A DNA stretch of 64,000 nt, from positions 2,976,001 to 3,040,000 of the forward strand of contig NC_014655.1 in the NCBI RefSeq assembly GCF_000166395.1, written 5' to 3'. The notes below the pieces were generated by a model. That model was not told the DNA's origin and did no database searches. It worked only from the letters and a program-made list of their open reading frames with translations. Positions 42,821-51,871 of the stretch are shown one piece after another. Both the position numbers and the translations under genes were made by a program. Every line of letters begins with the position of its first letter. Within the stretch, counting starts at the first letter, position 1. This DNA comes from Leadbetterella byssophila DSM 17132. GTDB lineage: Bacteria > Bacteroidota > Bacteroidia > Cytophagales > Spirosomataceae.

Positions 42821-44626
42821 ATGAAACTTAAATCCTTAGTTGGCTTATTATTTTCAAGTACCAGCCTTTTTGCCCAGTATAAAATAGCAGGCGATAAGAT
42901 TACTACGCCTTGGGCAGATAAAGTAGATGAGACTAAGCCCTTAAATGTTTATCCTCGCCCGCAATTGGAGCGTGAAAATTGGCAAAATCTTAATGGACTT
43001 TGGGATTATGCCATCACTCCTATAGACACTAAACCTTCACAGTATGAAGGGAAAATCCTGGTGCCATATGCGGTGGAGTCAGCTCTTTCTGGTGTAGGTA
43101 GAAGAGTGGGTAAGGACAGTACACTGTGGTATAAAACCCAAGTTGACCTGACAGCAAAAAACCATGAAGTTATTCTCCACTTTGGCGCAGTAGACTGGAA
43201 AACGGAGGTGTTTGTAAACGGCAAAAAAGTAGGGGAACATGAAGGCGGTTATGATCCTTTTTCTTTTAATATTACCCCTTTCTTGAATAAAGGTAGCAAG
43301 CAGGAAATTGTTTTATCCGTTTGGGATCCTACTGACAAAGGTCCGCAGCCTAATGGTAAACAAGTCTCTAATCCTCACGGTATCTGGTATACCCCTGTGA
43401 CAGGAATCTGGCAGACGGTCTGGATAGAACAGGTGCCTAAATCACATATTGTAAGTACAAAACATACCCCGGATCTGGATCAATCTGCTCTGGTTTTCTC
43501 TTCTTTAGTTGCCGAAGCTCAGGATGGTGATCTACTTAAAGTGGAAATTTTGGAAGGAGGCAAATCCGTACAAGAGCTAAGTTTTGCGCCTAATACAGAA
43601 CAAAGGATTAAATTGCAGAATCCTAAAATCTGGTCGCCAAGCCATCCATTTCTGTATGATTTAAAAGTAAGTTTAGTTCGTAAAGGAAAGGTAATAGATC
43701 AGGTCAAGTCCTACTTTGCCATGCGTAAGATCTCCATGAAAGCAGACGCAAAAGGCATTCAGAGATTGATGTTAAACAATGAGTTTCTGTTCCAGTATGG
43801 CCCTTTAGATCAAGGTTGGTGGCCTGACGGACTTTATACTGCACCCACTGATGAAGCTCTGAAATTTGATATAGTGAAGACCAAAGAAATGGGATTCAAC
43901 ATGATCAGAAAGCACATCAAAGTGGAGCCAGCTCGCTGGTATTATTACTGTGATACTGAAGGTATCCTAGTTTGGCAGGATATGCCAAGTGGAGATCTTG
44001 GCGGAAATGCCTGGGATATGAGATTAGGCAATATCAGTGGAAAGAATCTTGAAAAGAAGAGAACGGAAGCCTCTGAAAATATCTTTAAAAGGGAGTGGAC
44101 GGCCATTATGTCTACTTTGCATAACTTCCCAAGTATTGTAGTTTGGGTGCCATTTAATGAGGCCTGGGGCCAATTTAAGACCAAAGAAATGACCGAACTC
44201 ACCAAACGTTTAGATCCTTCTCGTCTCGTTAATAGTGCTAGTGGAGGAAACTTCTTCAATACCGGAGATATCCTAGACATTCACCACTACCCTGACCCTC
44301 AAATGCCGGATCCTCAGTTCTTCGGTATGGATCAGGTATTGGTTCTAGGTGAATTTGGAGGCCTTGGCTTACCCATAGAAGGCCATACCTGGCAAGACAA
44401 GAATAACTGGGGCTACCAAAGCTTTAAGAATAAAGAAGACTTAAAGAAAAGATATGCTGAATTTGTGGGCCAACTGAAGAATCTTATCCCATTAGGATTA
44501 TCAGCGGCGGTATACACCCAAACTACGGACGTGGAAGTTGAAACGAATGGCTTAATGACTTACGATAGAAAATTGACTAAGATGGAAGGCTTAAAAGAGT
44601 TGCACCAAATACTATATAATAAATGA
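42821..44626 (+). CDS. Secreted glycoside hydrolase family 2 enzyme (beta-galactosidase/glucuronidase-like)
   Basis: A 601-residue retaining glycosidase with signal peptide (MKLKSLVGLLFSSTSLFA). The jelly-roll sugar-binding domain (about 45-215; QNLNGLWDYAITPID and HFGAVDWKTEVFVNGKKVGEHEGGYDPF) is followed by an Ig-like domain and a TIM barrel. The acid/base Glu is in VVWVPFNEAWGQ (about 445) and the nucleophile Glu in LVLGEFGGLGLP (about 511). It is much shorter than LacZ and lacks its C-terminal domains. The DUF4177 gene overlaps its stop by 4 bp (ATGA). Confidence 0.9.
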   Translation: MKLKSLVGLLFSSTSLFAQYKIAGDKITTPWADKVDETKPLNVYPRPQLERENWQNLNGLWDYAITPIDTKPSQYEGKILVPYAVESALSGVGRRVGKDSTLWYKTQVDLTAKNHEVILHFGAVDWKTEVFVNGKKVGEHEGGYDPFSFNITPFLNKGSKQEIVLSVWDPTDKGPQPNGKQVSNPHGIWYTPVTGIWQTVWIEQVPKSHIVSTKHTPDLDQSALVFSSLVAEAQDGDLLKVEILEGGKSVQELSFAPNTEQRIKLQNPKIWSPSHPFLYDLKVSLVRKGKVIDQVKSYFAMRKISMKADAKGIQRLMLNNEFLFQYGPLDQGWWPDGLYTAPTDEALKFDIVKTKEMGFNMIRKHIKVEPARWYYYCDTEGILVWQDMPSGDLGGNAWDMRLGNISGKNLEKKRTEASENIFKREWTAIMSTLHNFPSIVVWVPFNEAWGQFKTKEMTELTKRLDPSRLVNSASGGNFFNTGDILDIHHYPDPQMPDPQFFGMDQVLVLGEFGGLGLPIEGHTWQDKNNWGYQSFKNKEDLKKRYAEFVGQLKNLIPLGLSAAVYTQTTDVEVETNGLMTYDRKLTKMEGLKELHQILYNK

Positions 44627-44823
44627 AAAAGTACGAATACAAGGTAATTAACGCTACTACTATTGGCTTCTGGAAGCCGAAACTAGAGACGAATGTGGTT
44701 ACGGAAGAAATGAACAAATTGGGTCAAGACGGATGGGAGTTAGTCTCAGTTATGGATACTAGTGTAGGGTATGGTCAAACAAACGAAATACTGCTGTTCT
44801 TCAAGAGAGAAGCTAGATTCTAA
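44623..44823 (+). CDS. DUF4177-like small protein
   Basis: A 66-residue protein, MKKYEYKVINATTIGFWKPK..., with the LNKLGQDGWELVSV-like segment (EEMNKLGQDGWELVSVMD, about 29-46) that marks the DUF4177 family. No signal peptide or catalytic residues. Translationally coupled to the GH2 gene by an ATGA overlap, but the pairing may be incidental; function unknown. Followed by a clear terminator. Confidence 0.75.
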   Translation: MKKYEYKVINATTIGFWKPKLETNVVTEEMNKLGQDGWELVSVMDTSVGYGQTNEILLFFKREARF

Positions 44824-44828
44824 ATAAA

Positions 44829-44860
44829 GAAGGTGGTCCTTTGACCACCTTTTCTATTTT
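44829..44860. terminator. Bidirectional terminator between DUF4177 gene and dihydroorotase gene
   Basis: AAGGTGGTC (44830-44838) pairs with GACCACCTT (44843-44851) around CTTT, then TTCTATTTT. Confidence 0.85.
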
Positions 44861-46197
44861 CTCGGACAAAATGTTAGCCTCCTTCCCGGTTCACTGAAGA
44901 TGAATTCGCCATTATCATACTTTAATTCTCCGGAAACGAAGGTTTTTTCTATGGTTGAGCCAAAGGTCTTGCCTACAAATGGAGACCAGCCACATTTGTA
45001 TTCCAGACTTTCCATTGTTACGGTAAATGGCCTATTGAGATTCACTAATACCAAATCAGCCCAGTAACCTTCTCTAATGTATCCTCTTTCCCTGATTTTA
45101 AAACAATCTGCCGGGGCATGAGCCATTTTCTCTACCACTTTTTCCAATGAAATCTTCCCTTGCAAGTGCATATCTAACATGACTTGTAGACTGTGCTGTA
45201 CTAGAGGAACACCTGAAGGTGATTGCCAGTAAGATCCTGACTTCTCCTCCCAGGTATGAGGAGCATGGTCAGTGGCGATAATATCTAATTTATCATCCAA
45301 TAATCCTTGAAGTAAGGCATCTCTCTGTCCGTGCTTTATGGAGGGATTACATTTGATTTGAGTACCAAAGGTCTTGTAGTCTTCAGCGTCAAAATACAAA
45401 TGATGAACACACACTTCAGAAGTAATTTTCTTTTCAGCCAAAGGGAGGGAAGAACCAAATAGGTCTAATTCTTTTGCTGTAGAAATATGAAGGATATGTA
45501 ATCTTGTTCCAAGTTTTTGTGCCAGGTCTACGGCAAAACTTGAAGATGTATAGCAGGCATCTACATCACGGATCAGAGCATGAATATCATATGGAACTTC
45601 ATCTGTAGGATATAGTTCTTTATACTTTGCCAAATTTGCTTTTACAGTAGCTTCATCTTCGCAATGCGTTGCAATTAATCCTTCGAAATTCCCAAAGAAT
45701 TTCTCCAAGGTCTGTGCATTATCTACAAGCATGTTTCCCGTGGAACTACCCATGAATAATTTCAAACCACACACCTTGCTTAAGTCCGTACGCATGGCTT
45801 CATCATAATTGTCGTTCGATCCACCCATGAAAAAGCTATAGTTGGTCCAGGAATCTTGCTCCGCTATCGCATATTTTTGCTCAAGTAATTCTTGAGTAAG
45901 TGTGTTAGGTACGGTGTTTGGCATCTCCATGAAGCTGGTGGTACCTCCTGCGAGTGCAGCTTTGGATTCTGTTGCAATTTGGGCTTTGTGCGTTAAGCCC
46001 GGCTCACGAAAATGTACTTGATCATCAATGACTCCAGGTAATAAATGCAGGCCTTCTCCATTGATTTCTTTATGATTCGTAAGTTTATCAATGATAGGAG
46101 CCAGTTTTACAATTCTACCTTTCTGTATTAAGATATCTTGATGTTCAATTTTGCCCTCGTTTACAATCGCTACATTGCGAATAATGTAATTCTTCAT
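44854..46197 (-). CDS. pyrC: Dihydroorotase (Bacteroidota type)
   Basis: Cyclises carbamoyl-aspartate to dihydroorotate in pyrimidine synthesis. The 447-residue amidohydrolase has metal-site motifs DDQVHFREPG (about 58-67), the lysine of LKLFMGSSTGN (about 144), ATHCED, LHILHIS and ATDHAPH (about 306-312). The usual HxH at the first site reads QxH, and I recall the same in other Bacteroidota sequences; an allantoinase-like hydantoinase role cannot be excluded. It is last in the mnmD-TPR-pyrC unit, overlapping the TPR gene by 4 bp. Confidence 0.87.
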   Translation of the reverse strand: MKNYIIRNVAIVNEGKIEHQDILIQKGRIVKLAPIIDKLTNHKEINGEGLHLLPGVIDDQVHFREPGLTHKAQIATESKAALAGGTTSFMEMPNTVPNTLTQELLEQKYAIAEQDSWTNYSFFMGGSNDNYDEAMRTDLSKVCGLKLFMGSSTGNMLVDNAQTLEKFFGNFEGLIATHCEDEATVKANLAKYKELYPTDEVPYDIHALIRDVDACYTSSSFAVDLAQKLGTRLHILHISTAKELDLFGSSLPLAEKKITSEVCVHHLYFDAEDYKTFGTQIKCNPSIKHGQRDALLQGLLDDKLDIIATDHAPHTWEEKSGSYWQSPSGVPLVQHSLQVMLDMHLQGKISLEKVVEKMAHAPADCFKIRERGYIREGYWADLVLVNLNRPFTVTMESLEYKCGWSPFVGKTFGSTIEKTFVSGELKYDNGEFIFSEPGRRLTFCPRK

Positions 46198-47315
46198 GCA
46201 TTCAATTTTTTCTGCTCATCTTTAGCTACGGCGATTAACCAAAGATACTCAGCATTCTTTAAACAAAGTTTATAGTAATTTTTAGCGCCGGTTTTGTCTC
46301 CTTCCTTCTGTGCGATCCTCGCTAAGCCCAAATAGGCAAATGCCACATATTCTTTAGTGAACCTTTCATTAGCCTTTACCTTTAGGGCATTCTGATAGGA
46401 TGCCTTTGCGACTGAGAAATCCTTATCCCTATGCTCTGCAATATACCCTTCAAACATATGATAAGAAAGTTTAGCTATAGGATTTGAGATGTTTTTGAGC
46501 TCAGCATTGACCTTCTCCGCTTGATCAAATTTTAAGTTTAGCAAAAGGCCCTCAATATAGGATATCCTAAAGATATAATTCCTTGGATAACGTTGATACA
46601 AGTCTTGAGAGAAATGTAAGGCCTTTCCAAAGTTTGATTCATACTTGATATATATGTCTCGTAAATAAGTGCCGGCTTCTGTCTTACTGAAAACAGAATT
46701 TTTATAGGATTTTTCTAACTCAGCCAGACCCTGTGCCATATTCCCTGAATCAAAGAACACCATTATGGGCTTTACTATAGGTTTTGTCTCAGGATAGCGC
46801 TCCCTGTAGTAATTGTATAAGCCATTAGCAAACAAAAATTCGGCATTAGTGTTTTTGAACTTTTTGCCCTCTTTGAAGAATTTTAGTGCTTTCCTGGCCT
46901 CTTGAGCAGCACTCATGGAATTTCCTTTATAATTTTCAGCAAGTGCCAAAAAGCCATGTCCAGCCAGTAAGAAAAAGGTGCATTCCATCCTATAACCAGG
47001 TTTATCATAGTACTTATGGCTGGCTTCTACACAAAGATTAAGCTCTTTTTGATATTGAGCTAAAGCATTTGGCTGCTGGTCTATCGGTAAGTACTTCCAC
47101 TGCAACTGCAATGCATTGAGAAGATAATGTACGGGATGATCTTTATACTTCGTTTTTACAGGTGCGAAGGTAGCTGCGGCCTGATCATGTTGTAAGTTGT
47201 ATAAATAATCTAAACCTTTTAGTACCGTTTCAATGGTGGCCTTATCCTCTAAAAACTGTGCTTTTAGAGGTGTAATCCATCCTATCCAAACCAAGAGTAG
47301 TAATATTCTTTTCAT
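46194..47315 (-). CDS. TPR-repeat protein with signal peptide
   Basis: A 373-residue secreted or periplasmic protein (signal MKRILLLLVWIGWITPLKA). It is helical throughout, with helix pairs such as ANERFTKEYVAFAYLGLARIAQKEGDKTGAKNYYKL (end of the protein) matching the TPR pattern of A/G/Y positions. No enzyme domain. Probably a scaffold. It overlaps both mnmD and pyrC by 4 bp, so all three are expected to be translated from one mRNA. Confidence 0.65.
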   Translation of the reverse strand: MKRILLLLVWIGWITPLKAQFLEDKATIETVLKGLDYLYNLQHDQAAATFAPVKTKYKDHPVHYLLNALQLQWKYLPIDQQPNALAQYQKELNLCVEASHKYYDKPGYRMECTFFLLAGHGFLALAENYKGNSMSAAQEARKALKFFKEGKKFKNTNAEFLFANGLYNYYRERYPETKPIVKPIMVFFDSGNMAQGLAELEKSYKNSVFSKTEAGTYLRDIYIKYESNFGKALHFSQDLYQRYPRNYIFRISYIEGLLLNLKFDQAEKVNAELKNISNPIAKLSYHMFEGYIAEHRDKDFSVAKASYQNALKVKANERFTKEYVAFAYLGLARIAQKEGDKTGAKNYYKLCLKNAEYLWLIAVAKDEQKKLNA

Positions 47316-47959
47316 TTCTTGATAGCTCGTAAGACTTCTCGCTTGTGTGGAGGTCCCGGGTGTTTCTCTACTTCAAATCCCACTGCTTTCAGGTTTCTCT
47401 GTACCATTCCTTTTGAACAGTAGGTGCTTAAAACACCTCCTGCCTCCAGCATGTCTGCTATCCTTTGGAACAATTCCTCAGACCACATCTCTGGCTGGGC
47501 TTCCGGTGAAAATGCATCGTAATACACCAAATGAAACTTCCTGTCTGAAAGGAAATCCTGAACCTTTACGTTTTGCTTAATAACGCTGTAATAGGGGTGT
47601 ATGGTGTGCTGTTCCCCCCACGCTAGTTCTTGGTATACCTGAATCTCAGTGGGAAATTGATCAAAGTGAGCTTTAGGTATAGGATATGCTTCCAAACCAA
47701 TATATTCCGTTTGCCTCTGAGATTTTTCTGCTGCTAAGCCCGTAAGCCATGCATTAAGGCCGGTGCCAAATCCTACTTCTAACAATTGAATAGGGTCATT
47801 GAAATGTTCCATTATGTAATTATACCCCAATTCTATAAATACACGCTCTGATTCCGTTCTTGCTCCAAAAATGGAATGATAGTGCTGATCAAATTGATCA
47901 GAATAGAAAGTAATGGAGCCGTCTCCTGTGGTCCGAATGCCCAATTCCCTGTTTTCCAT
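47312..47959 (-). CDS. mnmD: tRNA (mnm5s2U34) methyltransferase, MnmD-type single-domain
   Basis: SAM-dependent methyltransferase that completes 5-methylaminomethyl-2-thiouridine at the wobble position of tRNA. The protein (215 residues) shows the SAM site LLEVGFGTGLNAWLT at about 53-68 and the DAFSPEAQPEMWSEELF block at about 143-160, both diagnostic of the MnmC methyltransferase half without the FAD oxidase half. I set the start at ATG 47959 (MENRELGIRTT) because a TATCTTTG -7 box lies at 47967-47974 and the longer frame to 48049 has unrelated residues. Confidence 0.87.
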   Translation of the reverse strand: MENRELGIRTTGDGSITFYSDQFDQHYHSIFGARTESERVFIELGYNYIMEHFNDPIQLLEVGFGTGLNAWLTGLAAEKSQRQTEYIGLEAYPIPKAHFDQFPTEIQVYQELAWGEQHTIHPYYSVIKQNVKVQDFLSDRKFHLVYYDAFSPEAQPEMWSEELFQRIADMLEAGGVLSTYCSKGMVQRNLKAVGFEVEKHPGPPHKREVLRAIKK

Positions 47960-47966
47960 GAAGGTA

Positions 47967-47974
47967 CAAAGATA
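47967..47974 (-). promoter_or_regulatory. -7 box TATCTTTG abutting the mnmD start
   Basis: Minus-strand TAnnTTTG ending 7 nt before the ATG at 47959. Supports the shorter mnmD start and predicts a near-leaderless mRNA. Confidence 0.55.
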
Positions 47975-48039
47975 AGAATAAAGATGCTCAGGAAACTGAA
48001 AGAGCTTAGGGATTGTTTTAAGGAGAAAACATCGAATAA

Positions 48040-49584
48040 TTGCAGTCACACATTCAAAAGCTACCCCTAGAGCAGGTGGCTAATTTTCCGAAGCTATTTC
48101 TGGATTATTTAAATGAAAAGCCGGAGCTAAAACCTCTTTATGGCCATTTCCCTAGAATTGAAAATTTTGATTCTCTGATTCAAGAGAAAGATTTTGCCCA
48201 TCGAGCCGTTCTGGTAAAGGTACTGGAAGAGCAATATGCAAAGCTTGGTGTTCCTGAGAATGTTAAATTATTAGGAGAAGACAATACGTATAGCGTTACT
48301 ACCGGTCACCAATTAAATATTTTCACCGGTCCCCTATATGTCATCTATAAAATAGTTAGTACCATCAACCTGGCTAAGCGTTTGAGCGAGGCATACCCCG
48401 ATAAGAACTTCGTGCCAGTGTATTGGATGGCCACTGAAGATCATGATTTTGAAGAAATTGCTTCTTTCTTTTTGTTTGGAAATAAATATTCCTGGACTAC
48501 TACTCAAAAAGGTGCCGTAGGTGAAATGAGCTTGGACGGCATCCAAGAAGTAATTGATCAATTAAAAGATAAGCCGGAAATCTTCATCAAAGCCTACTCT
48601 CAAAATGATAATTTGGCAGATGCAGTTCGTCAATATATGCATGAACTTTTTGGCGAGCATGGATTGGTATGTGTCGACGGAAACCACAGAGACTTCAAAG
48701 AAATATTTAAGCCGGTAATTAAAGAGGAGTTATCTAACGGTATAGTTAAGCAGAAACTGGATGAGAATGCGGTGCTTTTAGATCAATTAGGTTATAAGCC
48801 GCAAATCCATCCCAGAGAAATCAATCTATTTTACAAAGACAAAGGTCTTAGAGAAAGAATAGATCTGGTAGAAGGTGAATATAAAGTACTGGAAACTGCA
48901 CTTAGTTTCACCAAAGAAGAGATAGAAGTATTATTACAAGAACATCCGGAGAGATTTAGCCCGAATGTTGCCCTTCGACCCCTTTATCAAGAAATGATTC
49001 TTCCAAATGTTGCCTACTTAGGTGGTCCCTCTGAATTGACCTATTGGCTACAATTGAAAGGTATTTTCGATCACTTCAAGGTGGCATTTCCAGCTGTGAT
49101 GCCTAGAAATCTGGCCTTGGTGGTTAATGAGAACCTTCAAAAACGTTTAGATAAACTGGGTGTCAAAGTGGAAGACCTGTACCAGGATGATGCAAAACTA
49201 AGAAAGGCGTATGTGGATCAGGTCTCGGAAAACCAACTTCAACTTCAAGAAGAGCAAGCTTCCTTAGATGAGTTGTTTGATTCCATTATCCGTAAAGCTA
49301 TTTCTGTAGATCCTACCCTTAAAGGAGCCATAGAAGCTGAAAAGGTCAAGGTGTCTAAAGGTATCAGTAACCTTGAAACCAGAATCAAAAAAGCTGAAGA
49401 AAGAAAGTTTGAGACCTCCATTCAGCAATTAATGGGAGTGAAAGAAAAACTTTTTCCAGGAGGAAGTCAGCAGGAAAGAAAAGACAATTTCCTAAACTTC
49501 TATCTGAATAATCCCGGATTCTTAGACCTACTTTTTGAAACTTTTGACCCTCTAGATTACAGGTTTAACGTACTGTACCTGTAA
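48040..49584 (+). CDS. bshC: Bacillithiol biosynthesis cysteine-adding enzyme BshC
   Basis: Adds cysteine to GlcN-malate in the last step of bacillithiol synthesis. The 514-residue protein contains YSVTTGHQLNIFTGPLYVIYKIVSTINLAKRL at about 87-118, VPVYWMATEDHDFEEI at about 126-141, and the C-terminal coiled-coil, all characteristic of BshC. An in-frame TAA directly precedes the TTG at 48040, so translation must start there or later; the first ATG is too far inside. An AAGGAG 14 nt upstream gives weak support. Divergent from mnmD. Confidence 0.93.
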   Translation: MQSHIQKLPLEQVANFPKLFLDYLNEKPELKPLYGHFPRIENFDSLIQEKDFAHRAVLVKVLEEQYAKLGVPENVKLLGEDNTYSVTTGHQLNIFTGPLYVIYKIVSTINLAKRLSEAYPDKNFVPVYWMATEDHDFEEIASFFLFGNKYSWTTTQKGAVGEMSLDGIQEVIDQLKDKPEIFIKAYSQNDNLADAVRQYMHELFGEHGLVCVDGNHRDFKEIFKPVIKEELSNGIVKQKLDENAVLLDQLGYKPQIHPREINLFYKDKGLRERIDLVEGEYKVLETALSFTKEEIEVLLQEHPERFSPNVALRPLYQEMILPNVAYLGGPSELTYWLQLKGIFDHFKVAFPAVMPRNLALVVNENLQKRLDKLGVKVEDLYQDDAKLRKAYVDQVSENQLQLQEEQASLDELFDSIIRKAISVDPTLKGAIEAEKVKVSKGISNLETRIKKAEERKFETSIQQLMGVKEKLFPGGSQQERKDNFLNFYLNNPGFLDLLFETFDPLDYRFNVLYL

Positions 49585-49689
49585 AACTGGTACATTTTTG
49601 TCAGAAGCTAACACTAAATGGCATTAGTTTCGTTCTTTTATTTCTTGGTTTAGGACAATTTTTTATAAATTGCTTCAAATCGAGATAGA

Positions 49690-50169
49690 ATGAATAGAAG
49701 ACAAGCTATAGGTTGGGGAGCCGCTGCAGCAATAGCCATTCCCACAGGGTGGTTATGGTGGAAAAAGTCAGACTTTGACGAGGTAAGTGCTTGGGGCAAA
49801 AAGGAGGAAAATGTCCTTTCTGCGGCCGTTGATGCCCTGCTGCCTGAAGGAAACATGCCGGGCGGAATAGAATTAGGGGTAGACAAATTTGTCAGCAAAA
49901 TGATTCATGATTGCTTACCCATAGAGGAAAAGCAGGCTTTTGCAAAAGAACTGCTTGTACTGGCTAAAAAGGATTTCTCTACCCAGACTCCTGAAGACAG
50001 ACTATCCCTACTAAAATCTTATCCTGAAGATAGTACTTTTATTTCTCTTCTGAGAAATTTAGCCATTCGTGGGTACACCACTTCTGAGTATTACATGATG
50101 CAAGTGCAAGGCTTCGAATTCATTCCCGGTCATTATTCTGGATGCGTAAACCTTAACCAAAATGCCTGA
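49690..50169 (+). CDS. Gluconate 2-dehydrogenase subunit 3-like protein with Tat-type leader
   Basis: A 159-residue small subunit that accompanies GMC-type dehydrogenases. The N-terminus MNRRQAIGWGAAAAIAIPTGW is a plausible twin-arginine leader followed by a hydrophobic stretch. The body carries ENVLSAAVDALLPE and helical VDKFVSKMIHDCL typical of the subunit-3 family. Its stop overlaps the start of the GMC oxidoreductase gene by 8 bp, so the two are translated together. It probably chaperones or exports the catalytic subunit. Confidence 0.8.
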   Translation: MNRRQAIGWGAAAAIAIPTGWLWWKKSDFDEVSAWGKKEENVLSAAVDALLPEGNMPGGIELGVDKFVSKMIHDCLPIEEKQAFAKELLVLAKKDFSTQTPEDRLSLLKSYPEDSTFISLLRNLAIRGYTTSEYYMMQVQGFEFIPGHYSGCVNLNQNA

Positions 50170-51850
50170 AAAATTTGATGCCATAGTTATAGGCTCCGGA
50201 ATTAGCGGAGGCTGGGCTGCAAAAGAACTTTGTGAAAAAGGACTTAAAACGCTTGTTTTAGAACGAGGAAGAGAAGTCAAGCATATCGAAGATTATCCTA
50301 CAGGCACTATGCTTCCTTGGGAATTCGAACATAGAAACCGTCTAACTAGAGAAATGAAAGAAGCAAATCCTATCGTTTCTCGTTGCTATGCATTCTATGA
50401 AGGGACGGAACATTTCTTTGTGAAGGACGATGAGCATCCTTATATTCAAGAGAAGCCGTTCGACTGGATACGGGGTTATCAGACCGGAGGGAAATCACTC
50501 ATGTGGGCAAGGCAAACCCAAAGATGGTCAGATTTCGATTTTGAAGGTCCGGCCAGAGATGGATTTGCGGTAGATTGGCCCATCAGATATGCTGATATTG
50601 CTCCTTGGTATTCCTATGTGGAGAAATTTGCAGGAATCTCTGGTAATAAAGACGGTTTGAAGAACTTACCGGATGGAGAATTCTTGCCGGCACATGAAAT
50701 GAACTGCGTGGAATCACATTTCCAGTCGCAAATAGCAAAACACTACAAAGACAGACATATTATTCAAGGACGCTGTGCCCATATCACAGATAATAGGCAG
50801 ATTTACTTAGATCAAAATCGTAGTAAGTGCATGCACAGAACCATTTGTGAAAGAGGGTGTCCATACGGAGGTTATTTTTCAAGCAATTCTAGTACACTAC
50901 CTGCAGCCCAGAGAACAGGAAACTTAACTTTACGTCCTCATTCTGTGGTTCATTCCATATTATTTGATGAGAAACTAGGAAAAGCTAAAGGAGTTAAAGT
51001 TATAGATGCTATATCAGGAGAGGAAATAGATTTTCATGCAAGGATCATCTTTGTCAATGCTTCAGCGCTTAACTCCAATCTCATTCTTTTGAATAGTAAA
51101 TCTTCAAGATTTCCTAATGGATTAGGGAATGATAACGGGATGCTAGGAAAATATGTGGCCTTCCATAACTACAATAGAACCATCTCTGCAGAATTTGAGG
51201 GTTATTTAGATAAGACAACCTCAGGGAAACGCCCCAATTCACCTTATGTTCCTCGATTTAGAAACGTTGAAAAACAAGAGACTGATTTCTTAAGAGGGTA
51301 CGCGGCAGGTTTTCAGGCTTCTAGAAATCCTTATTACCCTTCTGATGGTTGGGGCGAAGATCTAAAAGAAAGTCTATCTACAAAAAAGTATAACGATTAC
51401 TGGACTGTAGGCTCGCACATGATGGGAGAAACCATTCCTAAAGAATCCAACTATGTGGCCCTTGATGATAAGGAAGTAGATAAATGGGGAATTCCTAAAC
51501 TTAGGATCTCCATAGACTACGATGAGAACGACAAGAAAATGGAGCAAGATTACATGGATCAGTTCACAGAGATGTTTGAGAAAGCTGGCTTTAAAAACAT
51601 TAAAACCAGAGAGTCAAAACGTAATCCTGGAAATGATATCCACGAGATGGGCGGAGTTAGAATGGGGCATGATCCTAAGACCTCACTTCTAGATAAATGG
51701 AATGCCTTGCATCACTGTCAAAATGTCTTCGTAACAGATGGCGCATGTATGACTTCCACTTCTACTCAAAATCCATCTTTGACCTATATGGCTTTGACCG
51801 CTCGTGCTGTTGACTATGCGGTGAACAGAATGAAGAGAGCGGAGCTCTAA
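50162..51850 (+). CDS. GMC-family FAD oxidoreductase
   Basis: A 562-residue flavoprotein dehydrogenase of the type that oxidises sugars or polyols. The FAD-binding GxGxxG is in DAIVIGSGISGGWAAKEL at about 5-22, with LERG following; WARQTQRWSDFDFEG is in the usual FAD-covering region. Near the C-terminus HEMGGVRMG (about 494) and TSTQNPSLTYMALTARA (about 533-549) are the GMC_oxred_C signature with its His and Asn. No signal peptide; overlaps the subunit-3 gene, which could provide export. Substrate unknown; no cytochrome partner is adjacent. Confidence 0.88.
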   Translation: MPEKFDAIVIGSGISGGWAAKELCEKGLKTLVLERGREVKHIEDYPTGTMLPWEFEHRNRLTREMKEANPIVSRCYAFYEGTEHFFVKDDEHPYIQEKPFDWIRGYQTGGKSLMWARQTQRWSDFDFEGPARDGFAVDWPIRYADIAPWYSYVEKFAGISGNKDGLKNLPDGEFLPAHEMNCVESHFQSQIAKHYKDRHIIQGRCAHITDNRQIYLDQNRSKCMHRTICERGCPYGGYFSSNSSTLPAAQRTGNLTLRPHSVVHSILFDEKLGKAKGVKVIDAISGEEIDFHARIIFVNASALNSNLILLNSKSSRFPNGLGNDNGMLGKYVAFHNYNRTISAEFEGYLDKTTSGKRPNSPYVPRFRNVEKQETDFLRGYAAGFQASRNPYYPSDGWGEDLKESLSTKKYNDYWTVGSHMMGETIPKESNYVALDDKEVDKWGIPKLRISIDYDENDKKMEQDYMDQFTEMFEKAGFKNIKTRESKRNPGNDIHEMGGVRMGHDPKTSLLDKWNALHHCQNVFVTDGACMTSTSTQNPSLTYMALTARAVDYAVNRMKRAEL

Positions 51851-51859
51851 AACTTTGCT

Positions 51860-51867
51860 TAACTTTG
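51860..51867 (+). promoter_or_regulatory. -7 box TAACTTTG abutting the priA start
   Basis: Ends 4 nt before ATG 51872, predicting a leaderless or near-leaderless mRNA. Confidence 0.5.
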
Positions 51868-51871
51868 TGGT

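Noticed and set aside
47960-48049. Extended N-terminus of MnmD
   Set aside because: A perfect -7 box occupies this stretch and the residues do not match the family.
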